From contig NW_019091392.1 of assembly GCF_001949145.1 (NCBI RefSeq), forward strand, positions 990,948 through 1,054,947: DNA of 64,000 nt, given 5' to 3'. The position numbers and the translations under genes are program-made. Numbering within the stretch: the first letter of the stretch is position 1; every line of letters starts with the position of its first letter. This DNA comes from Acanthaster planci (taxonomy: Eukaryota; Echinodermata; Asteroidea; Valvatida; Acanthasteridae). The notes beneath the pieces are model-generated. The model was not told where the DNA came from and ran no database searches. It saw only the letters and a list, made by a program, of their open reading frames with translations. Of this stretch, positions 14,101 through 29,100 are shown piece after piece.

Positions 14101-17100
14101 TCTCCTTTGAAACCGATCCCAAGCCTCGGCGCCAATCTACTGCGATGTACTAGAAACGCAACTCCCATGTCAGTGGCATCATTCTGTCTGAGTAGCTACA
14201 GGCGTGTGCACAACTAAGTTGGCGGAATGTGAGTGCGCTCACGATGCATGGATAACTTTTATAGATGCGTAAACACTGAACTGTAGAATGTTGGGGAGGG
14301 ATCAAATAGGGCCCATGAAGTTGGCAAGGTATCCCGTTTTGACGAGGATCCTGCCCACCAGTGTTCCCTTCAAATACGTCTTCATCGTGGACGACAGCAG
14401 TGTTGGAGCTGTGATTTGCGATAATGACAGAATTGATGAACTCGATTTTGAGGGTGTGTTCCTGAGTTTTGAGAGATTGTGTGATTTATGATGCGGGACT
14501 AAATTTGACGTCACGCAGGACAGGCCATTAGACTTTAAGCAAAAGCCAGATTATTTTGGCCGTTGTCAAAGTCGTCGGAGTGGCATTGCGCTGCGTTTTT
14601 CGCGTATGCTATAGCGAATGTCGAGTAGCAGAAATTGGTACCTCCTGATACAGTGAGCCAAATGCAATTGAGAAATAAAAGGTAAATAAATAAACATAAA
14701 CATAAATAAATAAACAAAATCAAAGAAACAGCAAGGTCCGCAAAAAAGCTCTTCACTAGATTTAAAGACTCCTACCTCGACTGTCAATAAACCAAGGTTA
14801 TTATACATTTGACATTTGATATGAAGCGCAGTTTTCCTTTTTTTGGGGGGGTATTTTCATGTATGGCAGGATGTCACTTTTAGAATGTGGTATAGTTCAC
14901 TCCTTGCTGCGCAAGAATTGACGAATAAAGGTTGAAAAAGAACACATAATATTCTGTATAGTCAGCCGGGCGTGTCAATTGCTGTTGTCATATATACATA
15001 TACATACGTGGTTTTGGCCAGTACTTTAGGCATAGAGTAGGCTACTCAGCACCGTTATGTAATTTTGTAGTCAAAACGTTTCTTACGCCGCTTAACTGCT
15101 CATTTCTATAATTGGCTTGATTACAGTTATAAGTTTCGTACTTTAACGATTTTCTTTGATATAATGTGGACCAGATGCAACCTGTTTGCTACCAGACGGT
15201 TTGTAATGATTGGACACGTCCATGAATTCCAACATTTCGGGCTGAATTCAACAAATGATGCAAGATATGGGGCGGAGAGAACCCCCCCCACCTGCCTTTG
15301 TGTCATTGTTTGATCAGAATCTCAGGAATTCTTTACAGACTTCTAGGGGGATGTGTTAGGTAACAATAGTCTAGAGTGTGTATAGGGATTGCACTGGTAA
15401 GGGGGGTACCCATCGGCCCCATATCGTGCACGGTATCGAATTTAATCTGCTATGGCCACTCTTTCATACCACGCTCCTGTTGTGCACACTGGGTCGTAAT
15501 TTATGCTCACATTCTGTGTCGAAGCCGTGACAAAGTTTGTGTTGAATTATGAATGTGTGTGCTTTTGAATTGATTTCAGACATCTGGTGACGAGGAGTAT
15601 TCTTGTTTTGCTTGGCGATCTTCAGCAGAAAGCTTGGACCTTGACAAATGCAGCGAGCGCGGGTTCGTGTAAAGCGCCACGTCACAGCCTCGCTGTTTTA
15701 TCCAGTAGTCCATTTCACGCACCATAAACTTTCATGAGCCTTAAAGGAGCCGGACGCCGACGCACTCCCTCGTTCCATTGGCTCTTCCCCGCGAAACGCT
15801 TTTGCACTTTCTGTCATTAGCCCAGAAAAAAAAATGGTGCGTTGAAACGAAAACTCAGAGAGAGATCATCCTTGCTCTACTTTTCCGTTCAAACCATTTG
15901 GTGCCAGCAGCCCGGTCGCGTGCCATCCTTGCTTTTTATAGCTCTAATTAGTGATTTTAGTCGGTGCTTTTTTCTTTGCCGTCAGAGTACAGACACGAAT
16001 CTAAAGGCAGTCACGTCGTCAAATGACAGGGGATAATGGGAAGTATAAATAACCGGAGCGATGTGTGACTGTGAATAAAGAAGTTTCGGCGAATACCGCT
16101 TGGAAGATAGGGAAAGGCCTAAAGAAAAGATATGGAAGTTGCACTGAGATGTAAATTGACAAATGTAAGTTAAGGTTTCTAGAGCATGTGATACCTCCGA
16201 AATAGGGTTTCTGAATCATGTCTTCTGTTCGGCATTAATTGAAGACATTAAAAAGGATGTTTTAATAAGATAAATTTGAATGATAGGGAGCCGTACCGTA
16301 ATGGGTAACTTGGATTAACTTTGATCGTATTGCAGGGTATTGTACTCACGATCTTAAAGACCCCCTTTTAATCACCTGGAAGGATTTCAGTCAGTACATT
16401 AATTAGTGTTAGATTTTTGTCGTATGGGGTCTAGCAATTACCGATAAGGAAAAACGATACGCTTTATCTACAGAGCAGTGACCAAGCTCAGAGTTACCAG
16501 GAAGTGGACAAATGTCTCTCACTCATTTTTAAACGAAGTAATCAGACAGAGCTCTTTCCCGTCTGTTTTCTTTCTGCAATCACAGGGCAATCAGTTCCTT
16601 TTGTGAAGGCTAATTCGACACAGAAATAGCAGGTGTCAACTTTCGCCCTTTTCGATGGGCCAGTATCACCTGAATAATGCAGTTATTACGGGACCTCGAT
16701 CCGCTTTGAGACGAAAACCTCGCAAATTACCCGGAGAAGCAGCTTACACGAAATTTTCGGCCCTCGCACCTTGCCAGTAGGGCTTTGCCAAAGAGCTGCC
16801 CCGCAAAGTAAGCAGTCGGAACGGTAACCGATATGCCCAGCACAGCTCCTACCCCACCAACCAAAAAGAAAAAAAAAATCGATAAATCGTCTCTTCTCGT
16901 CACAGTAATTACCAACCTCGAACCGTTTGGGCTGCAGCTTCTATGCTTTCAAATCCTTTTTCTCCTTAGAAACTCGCGATAGATTCATATCTTGCCTCTC
17001 TAACTCATCTGACAGTGATACCACTGAAGGGACTAAAAAGTGGGAGCGAAGGATCGAAATTCATCACAGGATGTTCTTCACGGGGCTGTGGGAACAACGC

Positions 17101-20100
17101 GGTGTGGGGGGAAAAGTGCAACGGACATGCTAGCCAGAAAGAACGGGCATCGGACCGTTTATTGACCGCGGGGGAAGTGTGCCGCAGTGATCGGGCTTGC
17201 TTTTATACCGAGCGAATCGATTCGCAAACGAATGTGAAAGCAGTTATCCAGCGCCGTTTCCCTCTTCTCGTTGGGTCCTCTACAAGCAATTTGGAATAAC
17301 ACCTAGTCATTGAGATGCATCGGATGGGGTTATCGTAGGTAATTGCTCCCCTCATTCAACGGGACTCATCATTTCAAGATACTAACTCTCTCCACAACTG
17401 GCGTTGTATAAATGAATAATTTCAAATCTCGGTTGCCCATTTTGACCTTGCTACTTTGCGAAAGAAAAACCTTCCATCTGGTAAAACAATATTTACTTTT
17501 CAGACGGAGAATATTTTGACCAGGAGGCAACAATTAAATATTGTGAACTTATATCGCGGATTGGACTGCAGTATTGTTTCCACTAAAAAGTTTCATCAAC
17601 CTTGGTCACAGTCTCAAGTTCTGCACTCTTGAAACAGAGAGTGTTTAAATTGATGAATTTACAAACCAATTTCGTTTTCGTCCGAGTGAGAGTTGTGGAC
17701 GCTGTGGGGGGGGGGACGAACCCCGCAATAGCCGGCAATGCACTGCCCAAAACAAAACACGGACGGTGTCCTTTGATGCATCATCGCCCGCTTAGAAAAC
17801 GAACGCTCCAAGAGAGGCTCGAGTGTCCTGCAAACTTAACGAAAGGGGGGCTTGCCGTTCGCTGGAGGAAATTGCGTTTTTACGAGTTCGACACACAAAA
17901 AAATGTGTCTGTTTAAATAGCAACATCTGCCGGCGGATTTGCTTAGCGCGCGTGAGTGGACGGCGTTGTGCGGAGAGCGTCGCTCGATGCCGTAAGAGAT
18001 TGATTGCATAAATATACCTTGTTGAGAAAACAGCTCATTTCAAAGCAATTGGTATTCATTGCTTTCCCAGTCTCAGAAAAAAAAACTAACCGGTGAATGA
18101 CCGAGGATGCGACTCTCAAAATTTTTCCTATACATGTTGGACTTTTGTCTCTGTTCTTTCCTATGTGACGAGGTGATCCATCTCTCGTGACCTTTTTGTT
18201 TAGTTTTCCTTCAAGTGATGCGGTGAGAATATTTTTGTTTCTATTCCAATAGTTTTTCTCTTCTGAACCTCAGCTTGGCAGAGCATGACAAATTAATCAC
18301 CTTCAAATAATAGACCGTCACTATCTCTTGAGTGTACGCCAACAAACAGATACTCGATATTAAGGGAAAAGGTAGGATGAAAATGGATGACTGCCTCCCC
18401 TCCCCTTACTACCCCCTCCTGCCCCCCCCCGAATAAGAAGAAGCGGAAATTAAGCTACGGAAAGTGGATTAAATTCGAGCTATAGAATGAGTAAACAGAA
18501 CAAGACATAGCTCAGTAAGTAAACGGTTTCGCGTACAGGCTGATAAAGCTTGCCGATATATCCTCTGGATTCCACGTGGTATAATTAGGTTGTCTCCGCG
18601 CTGCTTAAACCCAGATGAGGAAATACTTTCAAAGGAAAAACATTAAAGCACAAAAGGACAATAAACAACTAAACGAACTCAACGATAAACGGAATAATAA
18701 AAATGAAAGCATTGTGATCTGCAAGCTTACTGCCAAATGAATGAATACAAACTGCTTTAAATGAATTCAATTGGAAATGCTCCACAGCTTTCTGTACTCC
18801 GCCAGCAACGGTTTTCGTAATGATTAAAAAATGATTTAAAAAATTGATATGTATCAACCAGATATAATAAACAGATATCAAGCAAATCACAGAATTAATA
18901 AAACTACTCTCACATCCAGATAAACAGTTCACACGAAAATAAAATAAAAAAGAAGAAGAAACAAGCAGTTCTTATCAGAACCACACAGACTCAAAAAGAG
19001 ATATTGCATGGTGCTTACCGCAAGCTTTCCATCTTAAACAGGAATATGTTTGGAAGTTTGTGAAATGCTGATTTCATTTTCTGCCTTTTTTGGGGGGGGG
19101 TTACAAATGTCCGGCTGGCCAACCACCGTTTCAGCAGCCATCGTATTTCATTTGGTTTCATAGGGTCATGAGCAAGTCGACGACCGCAGGTAATACCAGT
19201 CTCGGTATACACGACGGGCTTTTGGGGGTTGGCTGTCCCATACCCTCGTGGGCTGCCCGGGCACAAGGGGGCCAAGTTGCTGTCAGCACCCACCGAGCCG
19301 TGCATGATAAGGTCCCCGTGCGATGACCGGTTGATGGGCCGCCCCGGTTGGTCGGCGAATGGAGAAAAGTTTTATTATGCGACTCTTTACACCTAGATTA
19401 CAGGGCCTGCCCTTGGTTGTGTCAAATCGCGCTCAACGCCGTTATAGTGGAATGTGGCGGATTCTTAACAAAAATATACAGAACCACAAAGGTTTCGCAT
19501 GGGTGGTGTTAAAATGACACCGCTTTGCTGGATTTGTGTAATTTCCAGGTTATTTTTCTTCAGTCATCAAATCCAACGAAAGTCCTTTTAGGCCTAAGTG
19601 ATTTATTTTCGAAGAGTTGCTCTTATATTTGAGATAAGAAAGCTGGAACGTGAAGCTGTTACGTTATTACCAGACGACTGTCCACACCACATATGATTGC
19701 AAAGTTAAAGCATTATTCCTCCGTGGTTAAAGCTTGTGTCTTCTCGGCACAACGTGTGACGTCAGTACAGACATGACGTCACTTCCATCACGTGACTCCT
19801 CAAGTCAATGACCTCAGCACCGCCACCCAGCCAAAAAATTGGGGAAAGGGGTGAAAATTCTTCCAAAGATTTACTAAAAACATGCGAGGTGCGCGGCCCA
19901 AATGTAAAGTACCGGTGTCGACGGAGATGTTTCAGGGGCGGTACGCCTCGCCGAAGTAGCGATAACAATGCATCAAGTGATCCGTACGTGTAAATTGAGC
20001 CCGTGCATCTGACCTCTCTGCTTGACCCTGGTCCCAGTCGAGCCATCAGAGGTGCCCGACGCTCCCCTGTCCTCAGGTGGGACCATTTCTCAGGGCCCTT

Positions 20101-23100
20101 ACCCCCACTTCCATTCCGGGACGAGTTTTTGGCTTCCAGCGTCGCAATGCGTCTGCATAATGTTGTCTATTGTTTCACCGCGTCTTCTTTGTGGCTGGAA
20201 GGTATTTTGGGGGTACAACTTGTCCTTTGAAATAGAACGAAGGGAGACCAGAGGAATGTGAAAGTTGAGAGATTGAGAGTGGGCTGAAAATAAGACGAGG
20301 TCGGGACCCGCAAAATGTCGAGGCTAGTGGCCCGGGGCTAAACGTGATGAAAAAATTGGGAGATGTACATGTACATGTACATCATTGCATGCGCACAAGC
20401 CGACGAAGAAGAGAAAAGGGTGTTTATTAAAGGCACGTTGCTTGCAGGGTTGCTTGTACAGCAGCAGAATATGTAAATGTCGCAGAGGTCAGAAAAAAAA
20501 CACAACATTAATAGTGGCAAAGTCAGCCGCAACAATGGAGGTCAAAGTGCCCCCAACGTAAAAAAAATACCGGCCTTTCCTTTAGGTAGAATCACCTGCA
20601 TGCATTTAGGTTCATTATTGGGCATGACTTTCAAACTTCAACAAGTTGTTTTATTGAACATCTTTTTTGTTTTCATTGTGAAGAACATTTAAATTATTAT
20701 TTAAATTATTCGCGTGTATTTCATTTCCGTTTTGAATTATAAGTACCATTTTTAAAAAGCTTCCCCACCAACCAACCAACACTAAAGCTGCAGAAATCTG
20801 TATTTCGGGGAGACCGTTAAGGTCGAAACCATTGATGGACACTCTCATCGGGGAACTCTCTCAGCACACATTTCAGAATGTCCTCGTCTTTTTTAAGCGA
20901 TTCAAAACTTACCTGACGAGGCTTACACGTGTTCTCCCAGGGACTCTGATGCACGCCGCAGGGAGACGGGTCTACTTGCGGGCATTGCCCCCACAACGTG
21001 TCCCCTGCGTTCCGTGGCCCAGCCCGTCACCACTTGGTAGCTGATGAAAAGTTCGCCTAATCGATAGACATTCCACGGGGATGTCTACGAAGGGGTATAA
21101 TTTACGAATCGAGGATCCGACTCCCCCCCCCAAACTTTTTGCCAGACATTTTGTTCTTGTTGCATTAACTGCCATGCATTTCAGAGTGTTCAGGGTTTTC
21201 TCCGGGTTTTTAGTGGGAGCTCTGTGTCCACTCGTCTGCACCGCTGGACTTGATGAAGACTGACCGGCGAGTTACCACAGAAGTCCCATAGGGGAAATAT
21301 TCACAAACAAACAAGACTGAATTACGAGATGCACTGTACAAAGCGACGTCGATAACCATCCAATGACGATGATTTGGCTGATTAAAAGTTGCAAGGGTTA
21401 TCCCAATTATCTCCATTTCAGTTCATTTTCCAGGGTTAAGATTGCTTGTTTGCTGATCATAGATGATGTTGTGTGATGTTATAGTTGGGAGTAACGTAAA
21501 TACTCTATAATGTATCTGCAATATTGAAACTTGTTACAGATAAAAACTGGAGGAATGATTTAAGTATCGTTCCTATTGTCCACATCTTTGGTACAAATGA
21601 TTTCTTTAGATTGCTGGTTGTTCCTTGCTGGGAGAGAGGGTGTCTGTATTTGAATGAGCAAATTTACATGAGAACAGTGCCATTTCGAATGTTCGTATTG
21701 AATGCGCCCCTCCGCCGCCACACTCTTTCTTATTGAACAATATGTACGAGCTGCAAGAGCTTGTTACTAACCAAGCTAATTTGAAACAGGAATTAAGAAT
21801 CAAGAAGACAAGGCAGGATAGTTCTGAGCAAGCAGGTGCTTATAAATAGGGGATGAATTGACAACGTCCAAGTAATTGCAATACACACAGACCCGTCGAG
21901 TCGAGGTTTGTTCTTAGTCATTTACAAATGTTTGTATAAGTTTTACCCCTCGGGTCTAGCTTTCTTGCTATATTTCCACTCATTAAATTAACTAGGCATC
22001 GTGCGCTTAAAAGTGGTGCCATGTGATCCTAAAGACCAGAGGTGGACCAAGAGAGGGCGCAATTTTCTCAGCAACGCTGGCCCCCTTGGTGGGAACTGCA
22101 CTCCGCTGGTCTCACGAACAACTGTGAAGTGCACGCATTATGGTCGTATCGCTACCAACAAAATGAGCACTCCGGACCAACTTTGCTCTTTTCAACCAAT
22201 GAGGGGGTGCTTCTGCTCAAGGCGGATAATGCTCGAACTTTTCAGTAAGATTTGCATGCATGCATTTAACTGTGTAGTTGAGCCCTTTTCGGAAAAAAAG
22301 GCTTAACCGCACAGCTCTGCGTAAAAAAATAATGTTACTGTACCATATGTGTGTGCTTTTTACAGTCAGCCCATCTGGTCCTTTATTAAAGACCTGTCAT
22401 TTCATTTCTCTAAACATTTGTTTTCTTTTTGGTGGGGGAGGAGGTAATTGAGATCCAAGCGTTTTCGAGCACCTTAGTGTACAACATGGTTGAAGCCCTG
22501 AACACTCTAAACAAAACACATTAGAGCGTCTCAAACTAATTAAAAAAAGCTGTTTTTGTAGGCCTAGCAGCAGAGTTCAATGTCCACTCGTTCCTGAGCC
22601 CTAGACCCCATTTTGGAGCGACATTCGAGGGACAAGGTCAGGCCCGACGATTTCCCTTGATTTATGCCCTTCATCTTCGGCTGCAAGCAGCCTCTAAAGA
22701 GAGCTACACGCCGTCAAATTTAATTATAGGGGTCATTTGGGAGATTAGCTCCGACGTCAAGCCATGGGCCAGACGTGTTCGGTGGTCTGCGGTAGATGAG
22801 AGGCGGAAAACCCGTGACGTGAACGAACAGTCGCCGCTGATTTTGTTTTTGTCGACCGCATAACAATCGCACCTTCCAAATGAGGTAACTTAGCATCTGG
22901 GTAATTGGGTAAGCTGATAATGCTGGCAGTTTAAGGTGAGATAAAGCGAGTTCGCCCGCGGGTGAGTCGTCCTGATAAGAGGACAAGGTCGGTTTACGGA
23001 GCAAAGACTAGCGAAGGGCTGGTGGACATTTCCAGGGGAGTCCCTTGTATCGCTGAACTGGCGTTTTTTCGCCGCGGTGGCGGTGACGGTAGGATTTACT

Positions 23101-26100
23101 GCCGTGACATGCCGGGCTAGACTGGGCAATACAGCGCGGTGACCCGGTGCGGACTCCACTGGTCGTATCGGCATCGTAATCGTACCGTTTGATGCGTCCC
23201 CAAAGGCCCCGACCTGCGTCTTTACTTTAACGTGGATAAAATTGGCAGTAATCGCTGGGGACCTGCCAATAAACAAATTTCGGCAATTTGGCTGCACTTG
23301 GGATAGCTTTAAAAACCGAAGAAGAAATCTCACTCTGATTTGCAATCACAAGGTTAGAAAACAAGATCGAATATGTCGCCAGACAGTCCTGTAGATTAAT
23401 ACAGCGGAATGCACAGTGTAATATCGGACAGAGAACCCAAACGAAAAAAAAACCTGTCTCCCCAGCGAGAGTCTTAAAAACATGATAGATAAAAAAAATA
23501 ATTAACAAATTGAAAACCCTGACCCAGCAGTGCACGGAATTCGTGGCATTCTGCGCACCGTACGTGCACATCGTTCAAACCCAAATCCAATTTCTTTCCC
23601 ACATTAATCATGGTCCAGTACTTCTAAAATACCCCCGTTTTTGCCTGGAATGCTTGACAGCAGTGTACTGGACGCTAACTCCGTCCCAATTGCTGACAAT
23701 CTTCTTGACAATTATCAGCAGACAATCCGGAGACAATTTGGCGATTTGCTTTGAAGTGGAAAACGCTGGAGTTGGGAAAATGAAATTGGAAAAGATTCCG
23801 TTTGCCTTGAAAATGAACAAAGGCTGTGGCTCCGAAGAGAGTTTTCGTGAAACTAGTTTCTACCTTGCTAGTTTTAAGCCTGTCATGTCAGAGACAAAGA
23901 TTTTGACTACTATGGAGTCGTAATGGACACCTCTCTTTAGTTGGAAACCAGATAGTTTAAAATAAATAGACGGGTACACTGGTATCGAATTGGAGGGATG
24001 GTTCCGTAGTGCCAAACTAACCAATCCACCTCACGTCATTCCTCGGTTTTCTACTTTTGATGATTAATGTGAAGGAAAAAAGTGACAAGGAGACGTGTAT
24101 TGGATGGTGTTGGTGAGCACATCTTAATCAGAGCGACTAGGCATTAGCGTAATTGACGAAATCCTACCCGCAACATGCGCTGGTGACAACTAGTCACTGT
24201 TTTAAAGCGGATTTTTGGTTTTGAGAGGTTTTGCTGAGGATACCGTATTGCTCCAACTCTGAACTGTTCTGTCTGTTCACTTGTTCTGTATTGACCGTTC
24301 TTTTACGTTCTTGTGCGAACCTACTCTCCAGTATCTACTGTCTACTCTCCACTCTCCACTCTCTACACTCCACTATCTACTCTCCACTATCTACTCTCTA
24401 CTCTCCACTATATACTCTCTACTCTCCACTATCTACCATCTACTATCTACTCTCCACACTCTACTCTCTACTCTCCACTATCTACTCTCCACTCTCTACT
24501 CTCCACTCTCTACTCTCCACTCTCTCGTCTCCACTATCAACTTTCCACTATCTACTCTCTACTTTCCTCTATCTACTCTCCACTATCTACTCTCTACTAT
24601 CTACTCTACTCTCCACTATCTACTCTCTACTCTCCACTATCTACTCTCTACTCTCCACTATCTACACTCCACTCTCTACACTCCACTCTCTACACTCCAC
24701 TCTCTACTCTCCACTCTCTACACTCCACTCTCTACTCTCCACTCTCTACACTCCACTCTCTACTCTCCACTCTCTACACTCCACTCTCTCTACTCTCTAC
24801 TCTCCACTCTCTACTCTCCACTTCTACTCTCTACTCTCCACTCTCTACTCTCCACTATCTACTCTCTACTCTCCACTATCTACTCTCTACTCTCCACTAT
24901 CTACTCTCTACTCTCCACTATTTACTATCTACTCTCCACTCTCTACTCTCCACTATCTACTCTCCACTATCTACTCTCTACTCTCCGCTATCTACTCTAT
25001 ACCTGGCGCTTGCTGTCATGTTTCGCTCTGTTCTACTCTGCCCTGTTCTATTCTGGTCCACTAGCTAGCTCTGCTTTTTCTCTGGACTTCTTTACCCATT
25101 GTGGTGTCATTTCATTCTGCAATTCATTGAATTCTTGCTACTTCCCAGTTTTATTATACAGTTGCACCAGAGGCACTCTTTGACGATGGTTTTGCTATCA
25201 CTTATTTTCAATCGTAAAGTCTTCAACAGAAATCAATCACAGTTGTCAGCTAGATAGCTGAAGGTTTAAATATGTAAAGATCGTGCAAAGTGATCACCGG
25301 CATTATTTCTGGAAACTTTTCTCCCTTCCATTTGCAACAAAAACACTACAGATTGATATTAATAACTCGGGGCGAGAGCCATCTGAAAGATGTCTCGTTT
25401 TGGGGGGCAAGATGTGATTAATGATTCCCCGTTTGGGACAATTGTTGTTGGTTTTACCGCTATTTAACCCTATACTTAAGCGCCCACACGTGGTCCGCAA
25501 CTGGTACGCGCGCGCTGGCTCAATGTTTGTCGAGATGCAGTTAGGCGTGTCCGGCGCTTTCTAGTCAGACACCGTGACAGGGGAAAGGAAAATGGCCAGG
25601 GCCTGGCGGAGCAGGAATACACCGCTCGCGCCTGGCCCCTCGATGACAACTGAACGATTCCGGATATGGTGCAGGGGGGCCCTGAGTCCGTGTTTCTGCA
25701 AGCGCTCGCTCGGCGGGGGCATCCATCAAACGAGAACAAGGAGAAGGGAAGGGGGGGAGATTCACGTTTAAAAAGTGCAAGCCCATCAACCCTATCAAGA
25801 ATAGACAGTTGTAGGATGGAAACTTCATTGCTGTTTAACCGCTGTGGAGGCTGAACGCACGCTAATCTTACACTCCACTGGGCGTGAGGGTCGTGGTGTG
25901 TATAGCCTATGCCGTGGATTTTGTGTTATGTTTCAATCTTGGCTGACCCGGGGTCATTTACATATTCGCCGTCTGTATGAATTGTGTATCAAATGGGAAG
26001 GTTCCTTGGAAATTGCCAACTAATTTTTATTGTTACATCAGCGTTTGTGTTGAAACTCTTCATCTCTCAGTAGAAGTCTTCTTTATATCAATTGCCAATC

Positions 26101-29100
26101 CAGCCATTTTTTCGTCATCCGGCTCAAATTTTCAGTCAGTCCGATAACATGGTCCCTCGAAATGAGTCTTTGTCGCGGTGGAATTTGCGTTAGAGAAACA
26201 TGTTGCTCCTTGTGTTAATAGGTCCTATATGCACGCCGTGATGGATTATGAACATCATATGAGTTGAATGTTGAATTGTCCTATTGATTTAAACATGTTA
26301 GATTTTCCTTCTGATTTAAGCTGTACAACACTGTTTTTTTACTTTTAGAGGCTGCAACTTCAAGGTGGCTCTAAAAATATCACTTTCGTGTTAAGCTTTA
26401 AATGGCGAAGTGCTAAACCGTAGAGGTAAGCCAACAGGGCTATTACAGGAGAGATATTTTTCTAAGGCGCACCCGTAACCCCCTTCCATGTTTCCCTAAT
26501 TGCGGGCTGATTTCGATCAGATTGTTCACCTGTAAAGGAAGAAGAATTTCGTCATCTTTTCTTTGTCAATTAACTTACGGCAGAGCCCCTAAGTAAAATG
26601 CTCTCACGCCCTGTACAACAGAAGCCTCCTTTGTACCAGCGAGATAGCTGGTCGTAAATTTCATGGCTTGGCACAAACCAAGACAAAGCCGCCTTGATTA
26701 AGGGTGTCAAAAGGCCCGCTCAACGCCCAGGTAAATCTAGCCGAGTACGGGGGCCCACAGGACCTAAAGGTGCCGACTGATATAAGGGTGGATAACTTCT
26801 CTCGCCGCTCTCTCGCGCACGATACCCTCAGAAAACCCCGAACAAAGAGACTGCTGCCTTGGACGAACTGCTTCGAGTGACGGAGTCTAGTTACGGTCTG
26901 GGCTGATTCAAATCTTAAAAACTACTGAGGACAAAAAATAAGCACCGAGTTAGATAAAACGGGCGATGAAAAGCTAGAAGACCTGCGTGTCGAGGTTTTT
27001 CTTTGGAAGTATACCATGTCGGAGCATTTCCGCCTTGTTTTTATGGCATGTGAATTAAGTTCGCTTGATTTTTTTCTTATACTACTGATCGCTAGTCATT
27101 TTTGACGTATATCTGCATTTCGAATTTCTCGTTTGGGATATGGGTGCCGAAATTGGTGTAAAATATAAGACTTTCCTTGTTTAAAACCTTCCCCCCCCCT
27201 TTTCATCAGTTTTTGAAAATACACTGGAAAATATAACCGTCAACTTTATGTTGTATCACAGTGCATTTAAACAAAGGAACAGGTTCTGGTTTCCTTGTTT
27301 TAAAGCACTGATTTTATTAGGGCCTAACCCGAACCTGCAAATGTCGTGGAAACTCACTAGATATACCATGCTGGGATTTAATTAAAGGGCTGTAATCTGA
27401 GCAAATGATAATTTGAGGGAGCAGAGAACGATGCATGACCAGCATATTTCAGCAAAAGCTAAGCGACAGGTAGTTTGTACTTTTAATCTAGTGGCATATA
27501 CCCCTGAACAAATCCCGGTATAATAGAGCCTTTGATACAGAAACAACATGATTTTAGTCTCAGTCGTTATCGCAAACCCTTATTATTTTTAGAGGGACTT
27601 TGTTTAGTTTTCCTACAGCGTTCGTGTTCCCCCATTCCCGTTCGTTGACGTTCGTGAGCGTTTCGTTACGCCGCCCGACAACCGCACCGGAGCCACACTT
27701 TCGAGTGATCGTGGCCGCGCGGAGCACTTCTCCCAACAAACCTCGCGCGACGGCCCATATTGTGTTCCATCACGCTGTCATTACGAGGATGGCTTGCATT
27801 GCATTAGAAAAAAAAGAAAACAAAAAGACGCACAGATGGAAAAAAATCACTCGGTGCCTGAAAAAAGTATCCTATCTTCTGCCTTCCTTGCCGCTGGATT
27901 CGTGACCAAGCTTGGCGCAGATCACGGCGAGGTACTATCGGAAGGCCCGATGTGATGATACGGGAGACCCCGCTCCAGCGCTGATGACACCGCTGAAATC
28001 ATGGCAACATCACGCGCGCAGCGTTGGGTTCGATGGGGGGAAGAGATCGTTGCACACTTAGCACAGCCCTGCCATTTTCCGCTCTGCTGACCTTGATGGA
28101 TAGCGCCGGCGATAAATTACGGACGGCCACCTCTCCCTCTATCTATGGTCAAGCCCCCCCCCCCGCAAACAAGACAGAAACCTCTCGAAGATCCACCCCA
28201 GCCAGGTACATCGAAATGAGAATAAAAATCTATATCTTTACTCGACAGCGGGGTATCGATCCTCGGTTATCGATACCTCATGATCGCTTCTCGTCTTTGA
28301 GATCACCAGGGATTCGACGCCAGCGTCAAGTTTCATTACAGAGCCAGCGCGTGATTCATCTATCGCCGACATCTTTCAATCCGTGTTTCTCCTAAGACGG
28401 CAGAGCTCAGAGCATGTCTTTCTCTCATCTTCACTTTTTTGGTCTTTCTAAGAGTTCCTTCATTAACCCCGGCCATCCAAGCGCCGCACCAATCCTCCCC
28501 ACGACAGACCCTCTTGGGATCTGCCTTGCTTGGTTGATATTAATTACGCGGGGCGCCATGTTGATCGACTCTCAAAAGGAGAAACATACAATTTCAACTA
28601 AAGCATGGTGTAAAATATCACAGGGTCAGTGGAAGAGCCACGTGGTATAGATCTTGAGAAACTTAAACATTTCTGAAGGTCTGTGATGAAGGCCTGGCCA
28701 AACAGCCAAACGAACAGTTGCTTTTTTTTATTTAGGACTATTGTTTTTTTTTAAAGGAGAATGAATTCGCTGATGCAATTCTTATTATAAGTGACCTTAA
28801 CACCCCACGCATACGTCCCAGTTGAAATGATCGCGTCAAAGACGCCTTGAGCAAGTGGAATGCCATTAAATGCTTAAGTTTCGATTCAACATCGACATCA
28901 TTCTTGAAAATGTCTGCATTGTGCAACAATGTGTTTCTCTGTAATTGTTGAATTTGACAAAGCCAACTCCAATCACGGGTTTGTCCATCATACGTGACTG
29001 TAACGTGCTACCCCTGCTTTGGCGACGGCATCAGCTTTCATTTCCCGCTAAATCCAGTGACTTTATTCATGAGACATATTCTGTTTGTAGAGGAGCACCA

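Noticed and set aside
14288-14491. 67-codon frame (+) with an acidic, protein-like sequence
   Set aside because: Short, isolated, no homology recognised and no splice partner; left as possible conserved non-coding DNA.
24231-25183. Three overlapping + strand open frames of 251-300 codons with LSTLYSP-type repeats
   Set aside because: All are readings of the same 7-bp satellite; the period guarantees open frames in all three registers. No non-repetitive domain is present.
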